Shown piece after piece: positions 35,330 to 47,809 of a DNA stretch of 64,000 nucleotides. A program made the translations under genes and the position numbers. The stretch's first letter is position 1. Every line of letters begins with the position of its first letter. The notes below the pieces were generated by a model, which saw nothing but the letters and a program-made list of their open reading frames with translations, was not told the DNA's origin and did not search any database. The DNA is from Butyriboletus loyo (lineage: Eukaryota; Basidiomycota; Agaricomycetes; Boletales; Boletaceae), in assembly GCA_038093515.1 (NCBI GenBank), contig JBBPSI010000086.1, forward strand, positions 1 to 64,000, given 5' to 3'.

Positions 35330-36106
35330 CCTCGATTGCTGAAAGACGGAAATGCGTCGCGCGTGGAAGACGTACGAGTGAGAAGTGGTGGATTTAATGA
35401 GCCTGGTATCCAAATTGTATGACTGGGTGAGAATCATTCGATGGTGCTCTCGCAGGCGTCAACGAGGCATTTGGATAGAGTAAGGATACGTGGGGGAAAT
35501 GCAGGAACGTGAACTTGCCCTTAAATATCAGCGGACCAAGCCTATTTGATGATACCGGTATACTTACCTTTAACTGTTAGCGTGATGTAAAACGGCTGAT
35601 GGTCGGTTGCGGGAAGGCCCTTGATGGGAAAACAAGGCCGCGTTTTGTAAACGCTCATTGGTAGATCACTGGCCAAGAGAATACAGCAGCTAATAGAGTT
35701 TTAGGGACCCCGCCGAGGACCTGAAAATGGATGGGGTGTTGCTCCTTAAGCGTCTGTAATCCGATAAACTGTGCTATCCGTCGTGTATGTGCTTATGTTA
35801 GGTTCCCGCGCGCACTGCTTTCTACTGGCGCCGCGTAATACTAATAGGCATGTGCCACTGGCAGCGCCAGCCCTAAACAGAGTTACCGCTGGGGTTAAAA
35901 TTGATAAGCGATAATTAATTAGGAAAACTTTAATTACGCACTGCAATCGACGAAAATGTGACTGGTAATTACATCAGCCGCGAACACTTGACTATTTCGA
36001 TTTCCACTTTATGATCCTGTGGCGAGTCAGTCCTGGTTCAGCGCTCGCCCTTTGTCGCATATATCTCCCAAGGCGCCTGAGCTCGACTTGCCAGAACATC
36101 GCAGCC
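35330..36106. other. Divergent intergenic region, WOPR 2 / cysteinyl-tRNA synthetase
   Basis: No gene is recognised. AT-rich TTAATTA-type words occur near 35915-35935. A CATATATC box lies about 50 bp before the synthetase start and may be its TATA element. Confidence 0.45.
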
Positions 36107-39041
36107 ATGTCCGTCCAGCAGCCCACTTGGAATGTCCCGACTCGCCAGATAGAAGAGCCAGTCCTCAAGGTGTACAATTCCTTGACCAAGACCAAGGTAC
36201 GAGTCTGATCATCCATCCACGATGTCCGACAGCGTTCACGTCCGCATAGACGGAGTTCATCCCGAGAAATGGACGGCTTGTCAAATGGTATAATTGCGGC
36301 CCTACGGTATACGACGCCTCTCACATGGGCCATGCAAGGTTGGCAATGTTCGATCGAGTCATGGTGATCCCTCCCTCATAGTTCTTAATCTGAAGAAACT
36401 ATGTCACCCAAGACATCATCCGCAGAATCGTCTCTGATTATTTTGGCTATGACGTTCACTTTGTCATGAACATCACCGACATCGATGACAAGGTGTGTCC
36501 CCAGTTTTCTCCATCATCACGTTCCTGACGTGAAAAAGATTATACTACGGGCGCGCCAAAATCATCTTTTTGAGAATTTCCGTACTCAGACGTCTTCGCT
36601 CACTCTTGACCTTCTCGCCAAAGTACAAAACGCCTGGCAGTCACATGTATTGGATAAGGTATCCAAAGGGTTACCGGACAGCATCAAGCCTACTGCGGAA
36701 AGCATACATATACTGTGGCCGCAAATCGAAGCTATCCGAGATGACATGTTTCAAAAAGCTGAGTGTTTGAAACGAGACGAAAAGTTTGAGATGCATCTTA
36801 GCACTGCCGTGGGTCTTTTCCCACTGCATGCAACCATCCTCCGACTATGCACCACAGATTCGTACAGCTTCAGCACTATTGACTGCTCGAAGAGCCCCCA
36901 AAGATAGGGAATTTGCCTTGACTCTGTTAGACGAATCCCGGGATATATTATCAGCATCTCTAGACAAAGAGGTGACAACCTTTTAATTAGGTCAGTACAC
37001 AAAGTTGACTGGTCTGTGTAGTTGAGGGATACGGTGTCCGATCCGTCCATTTTTCGTGCGCTAGCTGCATTCTGGGAGGACCAGTTTTTCAAGGATATGG
37101 ATCGTCTGCGGGTTCGTAGACCTGACACGTTGACGCGTGTGACGGAGTATGTCCCAGAAATCGTAGAATTCGTGAAACGTATCAGGGAAAATGGCTATGC
37201 TTATGAGCATGAAGGCAGCGTGTATTTTGACACCATCATCTTCGACTCCTCGGAGAACCACACTTACGCGAAATTAGAACCTTGGAGCAAAGGGAACAGA
37301 GAACTACTTGCAGAAGGCGAAGGTTGGTTCTTGAAACTTTTGACATGAGTTTTGGGAACGACATTTATATCCGCACAGGGGCACTCTCGATTACTACCGG
37401 AAAACGTTCCGCATCAGATTTCGCCTTGTGGAAAGCATCAAAACCCGGGGAACCCTCGTGGCCATCACCGTGGGGTCCAGGTCGTCCAGGTTGGCATATC
37501 GAATGTTCGGTAATGGCCAGTGCGATATTTGGCGACAACATGGACATACACTCGGGTGGCATTGATCTCGCATTTCCGCACCACGATAACGAGATGGCGC
37601 AGTCCGAGGTGAGACAATAACTCCGCGGCCCGAGACGTCCAATCTTTCTCAAGTCGCATAGGCATACCACGGGTGCAACGCGTGGGTTAACTATTTCATC
37701 CACACGGGCCACCTGCACATTGAGGGTCTCAAGATGAGCAAATCGTTGAAAAACTTCATTACCATTGACGTGAGGCCGTGGTTTTTACCGCCTAAATCGT
37801 TTACCAAAGTGTAATTCGAAATCAGGACATCCTACAAAGGTTTACCCCCCGTCAACTTCGCCTAGCATTCTTATCACAATTATGGAATGCCAAAGTGGAT
37901 TTTTCCGAGTCGCTCATGACAGGCGAAGTAAAAACGATTGAGGCCACTTTCAATGTACGCGTCACCATGATGCCCAAGTGTATGTATCTGATGTCTCTCC
38001 GTAGAACTTCTTCGTGACAGTGAAGGCTCTGTTGTTGGCTAACGAGGGAAAATCGGATGGGTATCATCACTACGAAGAGCCCGAACGGGAACTCACGGAT
38101 GGGTAACCATGGATTTGAGTTCTACTGTATCCCATCTTACACACAAATTCTTTCAGGCTTAATGACAGCAAACTAGCATTCCGCTCCGCACTTTGCGACT
38201 CCTTTAATACTCCCGAAGCTCTCAGAACACTGCGCGATTTGGTCTCACGCACGAATGTTTACATCAACACGCGCGCAAAGTCCCTAAACGTTGCCCTGGT
38301 CGAGCAATCAGCTCGATGGGTAGGCGACATGCTGCGGATCTTTGGTCTTGGGGAAGGGGAGAAGCTTGAACTAGGTTGGGGGCAAGAGATCACGAACGAT
38401 GCATACGCTGCCAACGTAAGCATCCACGCTGTCACGACATCTCTATCTGAACTGTGTCCATGCTAGCGGGAAGAGCTTTTACTTCCATATCTTCGCGCGC
38501 TTTCCTCCTTTAGGGACGGTGTCCGACAATTGGCCATTGCCAAAGGAGATGATCCCCTGAAGGAGATCTTGAAACATTGTGATCGGCTTCGTGACGAAGA
38601 CTTGGTCCCGTTGGGCGTGGCACTGGACGACCAAGAAGGTATCTCGTGCCATTTTTACATTCGTACTCACGCCAAGGTCTCTCCACAGATGGTAAAGCTC
38701 TCGTCAAACTAGTTCCTCCGTCGGAATTGATCAAGGCCCGTGACGAGAAGCGGCAGAAGCTCGAGGCTCAGGTAGCCAGAAAAGCGGCATTAGCCCAAGC
38801 CGGACAAGAGAAACGCCTTGCGAAACTAGAAAAGGGGCGTACGCCACCCGAAGAGTTCTTCAAACCGCCAAACGTCACCGAGGGCACATATAGTCAATGG
38901 AACGAGCAAGGCATACCTACAGCGGACGGTGAGGGTGGGAAGCTGAGTAAAAACCAAGAAAAGAAGCTGTTGAAACAATGGACTGATCAGAAGAAATTGC
39001 ACGAGGAGTTTTTGGCGTGGCAGCAGCAACAACAACAATAG
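36107..39041 (+). CDS. Cysteinyl-tRNA synthetase (class I)
   Basis: Thirteen exons: 36107-36196, 36250-36338, 36396-36492, 36539-36808, 36858-36971, 37022-37322, 37379-37608, 37662-37769, 37826-37954, 38005-38102, 38157-38415, 38467-38638, 38689-39041; 769 aa, near the usual eukaryotic length. The Rossmann fold starts [18 protein letters not shown], with Cys46 as zinc ligand and HMGH (aa 55-58). Then come [39 protein letters not shown] and LKMSKS (KMSKS at 421-425). The C-terminus is charged and coiled-coil-like ([20 protein letters not shown]). It charges tRNA-Cys with cysteine. There is no evident mitochondrial targeting peptide. Every intron keeps phase. Confidence 0.95.
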
Positions 39042-39124
39042 CGAGTTTCCCCTCGCGTTCTCCAGGCTTTCTCATCCGAGGAGACATGTATCATCAAATA
39101 TACAGTAGGTTACCAGTTCAGTTG

Positions 39125-39956
39125 TTACCAATCGCACCCCTTCACAATCAGATTGGCGATGGCTTCTAATCCAAATTTATCCTGCTCGTCGAACCCATCC
39201 AACACGAGGCAATCCAGATCCAGAACCCCCAATACCACTTGGTCATTTCCGTTCGATAAAATCAGGGGACAGACGATCTCGCTTTTAGTCTCTCCGTCGC
39301 AGGCGATGTGACCAGGATACTCGTCCACATTCGCGACGATTACCGTTTGTTGTCGTAAGAACGCGCCAGCACACACGCCTCGGGCGTGATCTGGTGAGAC
39401 GTTGATAAATTGACATGCGGGCTTTCCACAGAACGGCCCCAAAAAGAGCGTGTTCTCATTTGTCGTCGCGGTGTTTTGATTTCTCGAAGGTACCCCAGTA
39501 AAACGGGGTTTAGGGAAAAGCGACGGGCTGAGGTAGAATCCTGCAATCATGCTGTCAGAATGTGGGGTTCTACGGTCTAGACCGCTTTAAATGTACATGT
39601 GGATTGATGGAAATACCGGTCGAGCGAGATGGGATCGAAACGCGATCAGGACCAGGGACCGAAACAGTGCGAACAGAGCGGACGAAAATGTGGCTCACCA
39701 CACCAGTTCACAGCACGATCGCCATGTCCGAAATGAGGCTTGAACGCGAGGAGGGCGTTGTATATCAGAGAAGATGCGTTGGCCAAGTTCGTCACCTGAT
39801 AATGACGTTAGCATCGACTGGACGCACGTAGCAAGCATGTCACACCCAATGTCTTTGCGCTTCCAGTAGGTGCTGTAACTGGTCGTGGACGTGGATCCAA
39901 AATTCGGCCTTTGAAGTGATCTCTGCAGGGACAAGCGACGAATCTGCGTGAGGCAT
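39125..39956 (-). CDS. Free methionine-(R)-sulfoxide reductase (GAF domain, fRMsr)
   Basis: Exons 39956-39846, 39795-39699, 39540-39125; 207 aa. The GAF-domain core reads VTNLANASSLIYNALL, AVNWCGFYL, LGPFCGKPACQF, ARGVCAGAF and YPGHIACDGETKSEIVCPL, then VLGVLDLDC. The three cysteines that act in catalysis and resolution in this family align with Cys112, Cys126 and Cys150; the spacing between the first two is four residues longer than in yeast. The enzyme reduces free methionine-(R)-sulfoxide with thioredoxin. It converges on the synthetase gene (83 bp between stops) and diverges from the LysM gene (143 bp between starts). Confidence 0.93.
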
Positions 39957-40099
39957 GTTGTTGGTGTTTCAAAGCACCAAGATCTGCTTGTGAGTATTGC
40001 TTATGTAAAGTAGGGGGTTACGCACCCAGCCGTACTTACTCTCAACCACACCACCGAACGCAGGAAGACGGCCCCTCCTACTCATCTAATGAGGTTTGG

Positions 40100-41232
40100 A
40101 TGCTTGAATTCGACGAGTGCAGTCAGATACTCGTCCCAAATCCGTTTGCAGACGATAGCTCCACGGTGTCGTCAAGTAACAGTCATGAAACCCTCGTCAC
40201 TCTAGCACTCGACGCCTCCTCGTCCGAGCACCATCCTCTTCGTAGCCGATCCGTTTCGCCAGCGTGTCGCTGCAATACGCCGAGTATACCATCCGTCGTC
40301 GTGGTTGGCAGCGAGGTCGAGACACGGCCTAGGCTGACGAGGCTGCTAAGCTCGTACGGGTCGTCTACCAAAGTGGCTGCTGAGGAAGACCGGACTGCCG
40401 ATAGCGAGGTACCTTGCGATGGGAGCGATATCATTATACACCCCGTTTGTCCATTCCATCATGTGTCCTTCATATCGCTCACTCTTCTATTCAATCACAG
40501 GTCGGTCCCAATGACTCTCTTGCTGGCGTTGCCCTCCGCTATGGCGTTTCCATCGCTGCCCTTCGCCGCGCCAACAAATTATGGCCGTCTGACCCAATCC
40601 ATCTCCGTACTGAGCTTTTAATCCCGCTCGGGGATACTCTTCACGCCAGGCACAGACCTTCCCACGACGCGAGTACGGACACAAGTTTGCGATCCACTGT
40701 CGAATCAACACCTAGTTTGTCTCCTGATCTTGTCGCATCCTCCTTCGTTGCCGCACGGAATATGATCATATCCGTGCTTCCGGCGCGCATATCTTTGGAA
40801 TCATCAAGTTCGAAGGCAAGCGCGAGCGAGGACCATGAATTGGATGACCTTCGCGCACGCAAGATATCAGGCACCGAGACTCCTTTCGCTGAAGAAGGCT
40901 ACGAACTCTCTACCCTGGCGGCTCCGCATGCGCAATATAAGCGGCCTGGCATTCCACCGCCATCGCAGGCTCCATGCTCACCTACTAATAAATACCTGGA
41001 CGACAATCACATACCCCCCGTCGGTGACTTGAATTCGCGGTATATTTCTTCGTCATCCACTACTTCACTAGAGCAGCTGTCTCGTGCGCAGCCTTTTACT
41101 GTGCCTCCAGTGCGCACATCGCAGCTAGAGCCGGAACCTGCCATGGAATTGCCTGTCCGTCGTCCCCGCATTCAACGATCATCGTTTATGGATGGTCGGT
41201 GCACACCATCAATGTCAAATGCCTTTAAGTAG
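40100..41232 (+). CDS. Intracellular LysM-domain protein
   Basis: Exons 40100-40444 and 40501-41232, intron GTTTGT...CACAG; 358 aa. The intron falls at the start of the LysM motif, which joins as VGPNDSLAGVALRYGV, then ALRRANKLWPSDPIHL and LLIPLG (about aa 116-158). No signal peptide is present and the flanks are Ser/Pro/Glu-rich, as in cytosolic LysM proteins; secreted chitin-binding effectors look different. The ligand is unknown. The start is the first in-frame ATG; an upstream out-of-frame ATG (about 40089) could modulate translation. Confidence 0.85.
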
Positions 41233-42123
41233 ACCAACGATACACGTTATGGGTATTTTATCTGTTACTGTCACGTCATTAATGGCAGCTCTCGCTTTCA
41301 TGAGGGTGATTCTTGTTGGCGTTAGAATGCGCATTTAGTTGATATCCTCGCAGCAGGCCTTCCCTCAGGCCCCAGATTCGGCTGCTGTTTATCTTATCGG
41401 TAGCAGCTATGCTTGCTGGGGCCGGATCTTGAACAGTTTAACACGACAAGCTGTCCTCGGTGCTCTAAGGAATGTATCCGAGGTTGTCTGACTCGTGATT
41501 TTATGGATAGAATTTTCAAAATATAGATATTACTGATTCGATTAGTCAAAGTACTCTGAGTACCACCCCTTGCGACTTTTTTTTTTCGTCTCTACATTTA
41601 CAATCTACATGTGTCTTGGATCTCACTTTTCTGGACGCAGCTCCATAGACATCAAATAAAAGATTCATCATTGGCTGTTTCTGTCTCTGATGGAACTAGT
41701 ACGGTCCGGGTAGTCTTCCCGAGCTTTTTCCGGCTGCGTTCTGAGAACTCGCGCTCACCGGCGCTAGTCCTATACAAAACAAAAGGTACCTGTGTTTATC
41801 TTCAGCTCCCTGGAGCGCTAATTAATGCTGCTGGCTAACATCCGCAGAAACGATTATGGCTGTCAATTATCCCGGGTACACTGGTGGTGTGCTGGAGGCC
41901 CTAGTACAACGCAGACACTTCGGGGGTATGTCGTTCAGTCAATCTCAGTCAAACTCGCACGTCGGGTTCATGTGACTCTCGGCGACTCAGTCTCATCGAT
42001 GGGCCTCCGCCCGGGAGTCCATCTGACTATTTCAGGACGGACATTCAAGAGAATAAATGATACGACCACGCTTATTCCCTTCACTCTCTTACCTACGTAC
42101 CCAAGAATCCCGACTACTTCGAC
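41233..42123. other. 5' region of the sugar transporter
   Basis: No complete gene is seen. A short frame at about 41855-41970 begins MAVNYPGYTGGVLEAL, and the bases just before 42124 translate NPDYFD in the transporter frame, a phrase usual near the start of such transporters. A further 5' exon of the transporter is therefore possible but could not be fixed. Confidence 0.4.
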
Positions 42124-44041
42124 ATGGATAGGCTAGGGCATCCCCGCCTAAGCGGTACTGTCCTCGTTGCTGCCATCACCTCCGTTTGTAGCTTTGGATT
42201 TTGGCTCTTTGGCTATGATCAAGGAGTTATGTCTGGTGTTGTGGTCTCTCAGCCGTGGCTCACACAAATGGGCAATCCGAGCACCGTCATGATTGGTACA
42301 ATCACGTCTCTTTATGATATCGGTGCCGTCGTTGGTGCCATCATAGCTGCCAGCACTTCCGAGCGACTGGGTCGAAAACAAACACTTATTTTCGGCGCAA
42401 CTGTCCTCATCATAGGTTCGGTGCTGATGGGCTCAGCATTCGAACGGATCCAGATGATGGTGGCGCGCATTATCACTGGTATTGGTAAGGTTCTCTTTTG
42501 CATTCCGAGGGGTCGACTGAACGTCTTCAGGGATTGGCTACATTACGTCGGGTGAACTTCAAGTTCAGCTTCGCATCTAGCCCAGGCTACTCACGATATC
42601 TGCCTTACCAGTGTGCCCTGTCTATCAAAGCGAGATAACGTTGCCGGAGCACCGTGGCTGGCTAGTTTGCTGCCAACTGTCGAGCATGCTCGGCGGGCTC
42701 TTGCTTGCATATTGGATGAACTACGGATTCTATTTCCACAGCAGCTCAGTGCAGTGGCGCTTCCCCCTGCTTTTTCAATGTATCTTCGCTATCTACGTCA
42801 TCGCCGTCGCGCTCTGGCTTCCCGAAACCCCGCGCTGGCTCATGCAGCACGACCCTACACCCGATCGGGGTACCACCGTGCTTGCAAAGTTGCGAGGTGT
42901 TTCGTCTGATCATCCTGTAGTTCAGCATGAGCGGGCAGAAATCCTGCACGCCATCGCCCTCGAGGCAAAGGAGGCAGGCTCTTGGTCGGACCTTTTCAAG
43001 GACCATGGCATCCGGGGAAACAAGCGGTTCTACCTTGCCCTCGGCATCCAGTTTATGCAACAAATGACTGGTACGTCTGTGTAGCAACATGCAATCGCGC
43101 GGTGCACGAAATCATTTTCTCAGGCATCAACATCATTACATACTATGCACCAACGTTGTTCCAACAGAGTCTAGGCATGTCACAAGAACGATCTCTTTTC
43201 ATTGGCGGTTTCCTCCAAGTGTGGTATATCATGGCCTCCTTTGTTACCGTAAGCATATCAGCGACCATACTTCTTTGGCATCTAACTGCAGCATACCGCA
43301 TATAGTGGTACACTATCGATCGTGTCGGACGTCGCAAGCTCTGGATCTCGATGGCATACATGCAGTGTCTCGTCCTCATACTTGAAGCCATCTGCGTCAA
43401 GCTGAACACGTATCGGGCAAGCATTGGCGCTATATTCTTGATTTTTGCTTACGAAGCGTGCTTTACTTGGGGTCGGTCATTCTGTTTTTTGTTGTCTTGT
43501 TTATTTCCGATGCGTTCATGTAGGATGGATGGCGACCGTCTGGATTTACCCCCCGGAGATCCTACCTCTCAAGCTTCGTGCCAAGGGCGCCGCGCTTGCA
43601 GCTGCCGCCGATTTTCTGGGAAATTTTGTGGTTGGTTATTTCATCACCCCCTTTTTGAGCAGCAGAACGGTGTTGATCCAAGTGGTTGTATTGTAGGTCG
43701 TTCAGATCACACCGCCCGCGTTACACAACATTGGATACAAGACGTACATCATCTTCGCAGTCTTCAACTTTGTTAATGCATATATCGTCTGGGCGTTCTA
43801 TCCCGAGACTGCCGGACTCACGCTCGAGTCGGTCGACGACCTGTTCCGGCGAGCTGAGAAACCTGATGCAGATGGCTCACGCAAGTTTGAATTGCAATGG
43901 TCAATCGTTGGGAAGGCAGCGGCCACTGTGGAGAGGGCTAAGAGGGACCGTGTTGCTGGCGTTGAGGGTGCGGTACAGTCACGCATGGCTCGGGAAAAAG
44001 AATCCACCGATAGCATGGAAGTGGTTGAGGCGAAACCTTGA
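42124..44041 (+). CDS. MFS sugar transporter
   Basis: Exons 42124-42484, 42531-42551 (21 nt), 42612-43070, 43124-43248, 43306-43471, 43524-43630, 43697-44041; 527 aa from this start. Hallmarks of the SP family are GFWLFGYDQGVMSG in helix 1, STSERLGRKQ in loop 2-3, CPVYQSEITLPEHRG, WLPETPRWLM, NIITYYAPTLF, DRVGRRKLW and FYPETAGLTLE. Twelve membrane helices fit the hydrophobic segments. The apparent TAG at 43694-43696 lies inside the last intron and is not a break. It imports hexoses or related sugars at the plasma membrane; the substrate cannot be told. The N-terminus may be extended by an upstream exon. Confidence 0.9.
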
Positions 44042-44507
44042 CAAGTCTACATACCCATGTCATCCCCGGACTGAGTAGGTTCGAAAAAATGACGGATTTC
44101 GAGAACTGCAGACTGCAGCTTGACCGCAGCCTCCAGCTGTATAAAGCTGGCCTTAGCAGATAGGGATCGCTGTGCTCCAATTCAAGGTCGGTATGATACA
44201 GTGTGTGCGAATGAGAGACAGTGACGACTCATATATATGTATGTGGGGTATGTGGGGTGGGGCTGCCTGAGGACAAACGGTGACGAGCAGGATGGCAAAA
44301 CGTTGGCACAAACTGATCCTGCAGTGCCGGCGTTACGAGCGCGTATATGGCATCACAGGTGCACATTTATTCACACCGCGTTCCACATGCCTCGTGCCTC
44401 GATGTATGTTGCGAGGAAACTTTGCGTTTTTTTTGTTGAATACGAGGTATGAAGATGAGAGAGATTACCAAACAGATAACAGTGGGGCTTTTTTCATCAG
44501 CGTCCCA
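44042..44507. other. Intergenic
   Basis: The 3' flank of the transporter, with no further gene. The shared sequence of the right inverted arm begins at about 44508. Confidence 0.5.
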
Positions 44508-47245
44508 GCCTTGTCAGTTCCGCTCGTGGTGATCACATCTTTACTGGTTACGGCCACCTGTTCGCACTCGTAGTAGTAGTAGTTGTACTATACATCGTCG
44601 TCTTGTTGTCATTTCTCTCTCCACCAATACCGTATCATCTTCAACCATCCTAATATCATTTTTGTTTTGTTGCGATCGGCCTGAGTGATCGCGACCCGGG
44701 TTGACGAAAATTCCCCGCTTGAGGGCGCGGCCACCTCTTGGCGTCGATCACGTGTTGTCCGCATGAGGAAAACAAAGCATTCGGGTTGTTGTGGTAGCCT
44801 TGAACTTGTGGATCTGCAAACCTGGACTGTACCAGACCTTCCTCTCTCACCATGTCCGACTGGTCTCTCTGCTATTGGATACGCGGATCTCCCCTTTATA
44901 TCTGCAATGCCATCAAAGTATCCCCAGACACGACAGTTCAAGAACTCACAGCGCGCATCCTTTGCGAGCCGTTCACTCTGTCTCTAACGTCATCATTATT
45001 GCATGTCTATAAGGTCCCCGACAATAATACAGTACCTGATGACGATTCCATGGAAGATACTCTTGGTGCTTTCTCAATCTCTATGCTGGGTAAACCGTTG
45101 CGGGCCACGCGAGCGTTATCGACTTATTTCGAGTCAATCCCGCAAGGGCAGCTCCACCTCGTCATCGGTACGTGGCACTCGACTCGTATGTTTAAGTTGA
45201 CACCCACGACGATCATCGTTCGCCTCTGCAGATATCCCAAATTTGGTAGTTCGCTGCTGGTGTCGAGGAGTTGACCGTTCCTTTACAGTCAGAGCCTCAG
45301 GGCTTGAGACGGTTGATCTGCTCAAGGGTGCGATCAAGGCCAACAAACACAAGGCTCTCAGTGACGTACCTGAGGCTTCCTTAACACTTTACAAGATATC
45401 GACCACGGTCGATGATCTCCCTGAGATTCTAAGTGCTACTGGAACGGGGCAGCTCTTGGATGAAGGCCAGCTCCTGGGAGCGGCCTTCAGCGATGTTCCT
45501 TTTTCTGAGCACCCAGGTGTTGCTATAGAGTGGCTTGATGAAAGTAAGGAAGATGTTCATAAGGCAGAATGGTGCTCACCCACGTTTCCAGGCGTGGCTA
45601 AACCTCCTCCATCGGCGTACCGTTCTGTCGCGAACGGAGATCCGATCGCCAGCGCTCGAATTGCATTCCTCACACACGCTCCAAAGGACAAGCCCTCTAC
45701 CTCTGGCACGCCTTCCTCTTTTAGGACGCGACAGAACGGTTGCAAATTCATTCCCTGCGGTCGTGCTCTGGATAACAAATACGAGGATGAAGAAACGATC
45801 CCGACCACATTACTCCACCCTGTCTTTGGTCAGTTCGTCGACGACTGTCAGAGCATCGAGATCACGGCCAACGACAATCGCCTTGCCAAGGATCTCGAGA
45901 TCGCCATGTCGAACTTACACAAAAATGAAGCAGAGCGGGTTGAATGCGTCAATGAGGTACTCGGGCGTCATCAGATCCATTTTACAATCTCCAAAATCCA
46001 AAAGACGGATTATTTGGTGGACGGAGATATGTCAGTGAATGGACATCGCTATGTGATCGCTGAGTTCAAGAACGAAGCCGGGAGTACTTCGGCGGAACCG
46101 TATTTCGAAGCGATAGCATATTATCTGGAGTCAACTAGGGAGCTCGCCGCAAAGCACCCGAGGTCTCCTCTTCCATGTTTGCTTCTCACTATTTTCGGTC
46201 AGTACCCGTCAATCTATCATTCTTCTTGGTTCCACCGATTTTTTGCAGGGCCGTACATTGTCTTCGCCGGCGCTGCCTGGAACCTGCGACCGACCATACA
46301 AGTGCTGTCGACGCCCATCGCGTTTCATTTTCACTCCACCGATACCCAGAACCAACTTACCGTGGCACGTCACATGGCTGCTTTTCGCAAAGCTACCCAC
46401 ACGCTAGAAGAGTATTACAGGAGCCTTCGAGCAATGACTCTTTCCGACACGATTCCGCCACCCATGCAACTTTTCCCGCATCCAACGACTTACACATCAA
46501 TTTTGGACAAAACCACAAAAAGGTTCAAGTACAAGGAGGAAGTAGTCAAGAAGAAGCTAATATTTTTCGCAACCGACGAGAACGGCGTTGAATTCTGTAT
46601 CAAATTCGCTCGAGCCTATTCGTTTGACGCCCATGAATATCTAGCCTCCCTCGAATGTGCCCCGGTCTTGCGAGGGATCGACGAAATCCCTGGTGGCTGG
46701 TTCATGGTCGCCTTCGAGGCACTCCGTGGGTTTGAGACTCTCGAGGCCCGCAAGCAAGATCTTCCACCATCTGCCTTCACTGAGATATCCGAGAAGCTGA
46801 CCAAGTTCCATGAAGCTGGTTTCGTCCATGGTGATATTCGTGATGTGAATGTCATGGTATCAAAGACGGAGACGGACAAGCGCATAATGATCGTCGACTT
46901 TGACTGGTCGGGAAGGATTGGAGAGGCACGATACCCAGCGCACGTGAACACTACAACAGTAACACGACCACCAGATGCTCTTGATGGGAAGAGTATTACA
47001 GCAGCGCATGATGATTTTATGCTCGCTGACATTCGTCGATCCAAGTGTAAGAATTAGATCATAATACATACTTGGTATCCAGACTTGCGCTCGTTACAGC
47101 GGTTTGCAAAAGTCTGTGCAAAATGCAAAATCCAGTTTTGCCCGGCACAGACTGCCAGAGAAGGACCCCAGAAGCAGCCCTAGACACATTTGGTAGGAGG
47201 AAACAAAAAATGCTTTGTGTTTTTTTTTGTTGGATATGAGGAGGG
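44508..47245 (+). repeat. Right arm of the inverted duplication
   Basis: This is the inverted copy of 5655-8490. The coding part is collinear without indels (exon 2 is 1826 bp in both). The upstream part lacks about 55 bp present in the left arm and has a short insertion (CTGTACCAGACC) just before the start codon. The downstream end keeps the A-run/T-run hairpin (about 47202-47230) in altered form, then the arms diverge. Confidence 0.85.
44852..47057 (+). CDS. Crinkler-type double header / nuclease-like / kinase-like protein, copy 2
   Basis: Exons 44852-45167 and 45232-47057, intron 45168-45231 (64 nt, same place as copy 1); 713 aa, intact. Exon 1 encodes the first Crinkler-type header and is nearly identical to copy 1. 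Differences cluster in the second header (for example KANKHKALSDVPEASLTLYK) and in the kinase N-lobe (RFKYKEEVVKKK, EFCIKFARAY), while the nuclease-like core AEFKNEAG and the kinase HGDIRDVN and VDFDWSG are kept. Two intact copies with substitutions and no stops suggest selection to keep function or a recent duplication. Transcription runs outward, away from copy 1. A role in defence or conflict is inferred from the family only. Confidence 0.85.
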
Positions 47246-47339
47246 GGGGTTGTATATGTTGCAGTGATGAGTCTGAGTAGAAAAGACAATTTCCTGCTAA
47301 ACTATAGACAGGAGAATTGTGACAAAGCCTCATCAGATT

Positions 47340-47809
47340 TTTCTACTGGGTTTATATATAGTCATGAGATGACTAATCATATTTGTTAAATCTTGTTACC
47401 AAGATTTCCCATGAGCTGAGTCATAACAACACAGCTATTACCAATCAAGAGATAGGTATACTAATGATAATTACTAATGTTTCACATGCCACTTAAGTGA
47501 TGAGAATTGTGCCTGAAGTACATATATCCCTTAAACCCCAAGGAGTCTGAGGCCTGCTGTAGAAATGGTGCTAGTGAGGATGTACCAAAGGTACTCACTT
47601 GGTTTGGTTGCTAGGCCTGCTGTCACACATTGTAGTAAGAGAACAAGATCAATTAGAACTCAGATGAGCTGAGTTTGAAGTACATATACTGACTGACTAC
47701 ATGTATTATGTAATCAGTATATTATATAATACTAATATACATTCAACACTCCCCCATGTTATGCTTGTGGCACTAACAACTAGACATTCAGGTGGCACTC
47801 TTGAGCAGC
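47340..47809 (-). repeat. Copia-type LTR fragment and other retroelement pieces
   Basis: The reverse strand reads ATGGGGGAGTGTTGAATG around 47740-47758, the usual polypurine tract and LTR start of Copia elements, so an LTR fragment probably runs left from there. At about 47560-47630 a stretch (GTGAGGATGTACCAAAGGTA) matches DNA at 58435-58460, showing a shared older repeat. No coding sequence. Confidence 0.5.

Noticed and set aside
43631..43696. Apparent premature TAG in the sugar transporter
   Set aside because: It is inside a 66-nt GT-AG intron; splicing gives GNFVVVQITPP, the usual family sequence.
5655..47245. The whole 41-kb block as a Starship-like giant transposon
   Set aside because: No tyrosine recombinase (DUF3435) gene or target-site duplication was found, and the cargo is mainly housekeeping genes.
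47265..47300. Hammerhead-like words (TGATGAGTC then GAAAAGAC) beyond the right arm
   Set aside because: C3 is not present, stem II does not pair and no stem I partner exists, so this is not a second ribozyme.
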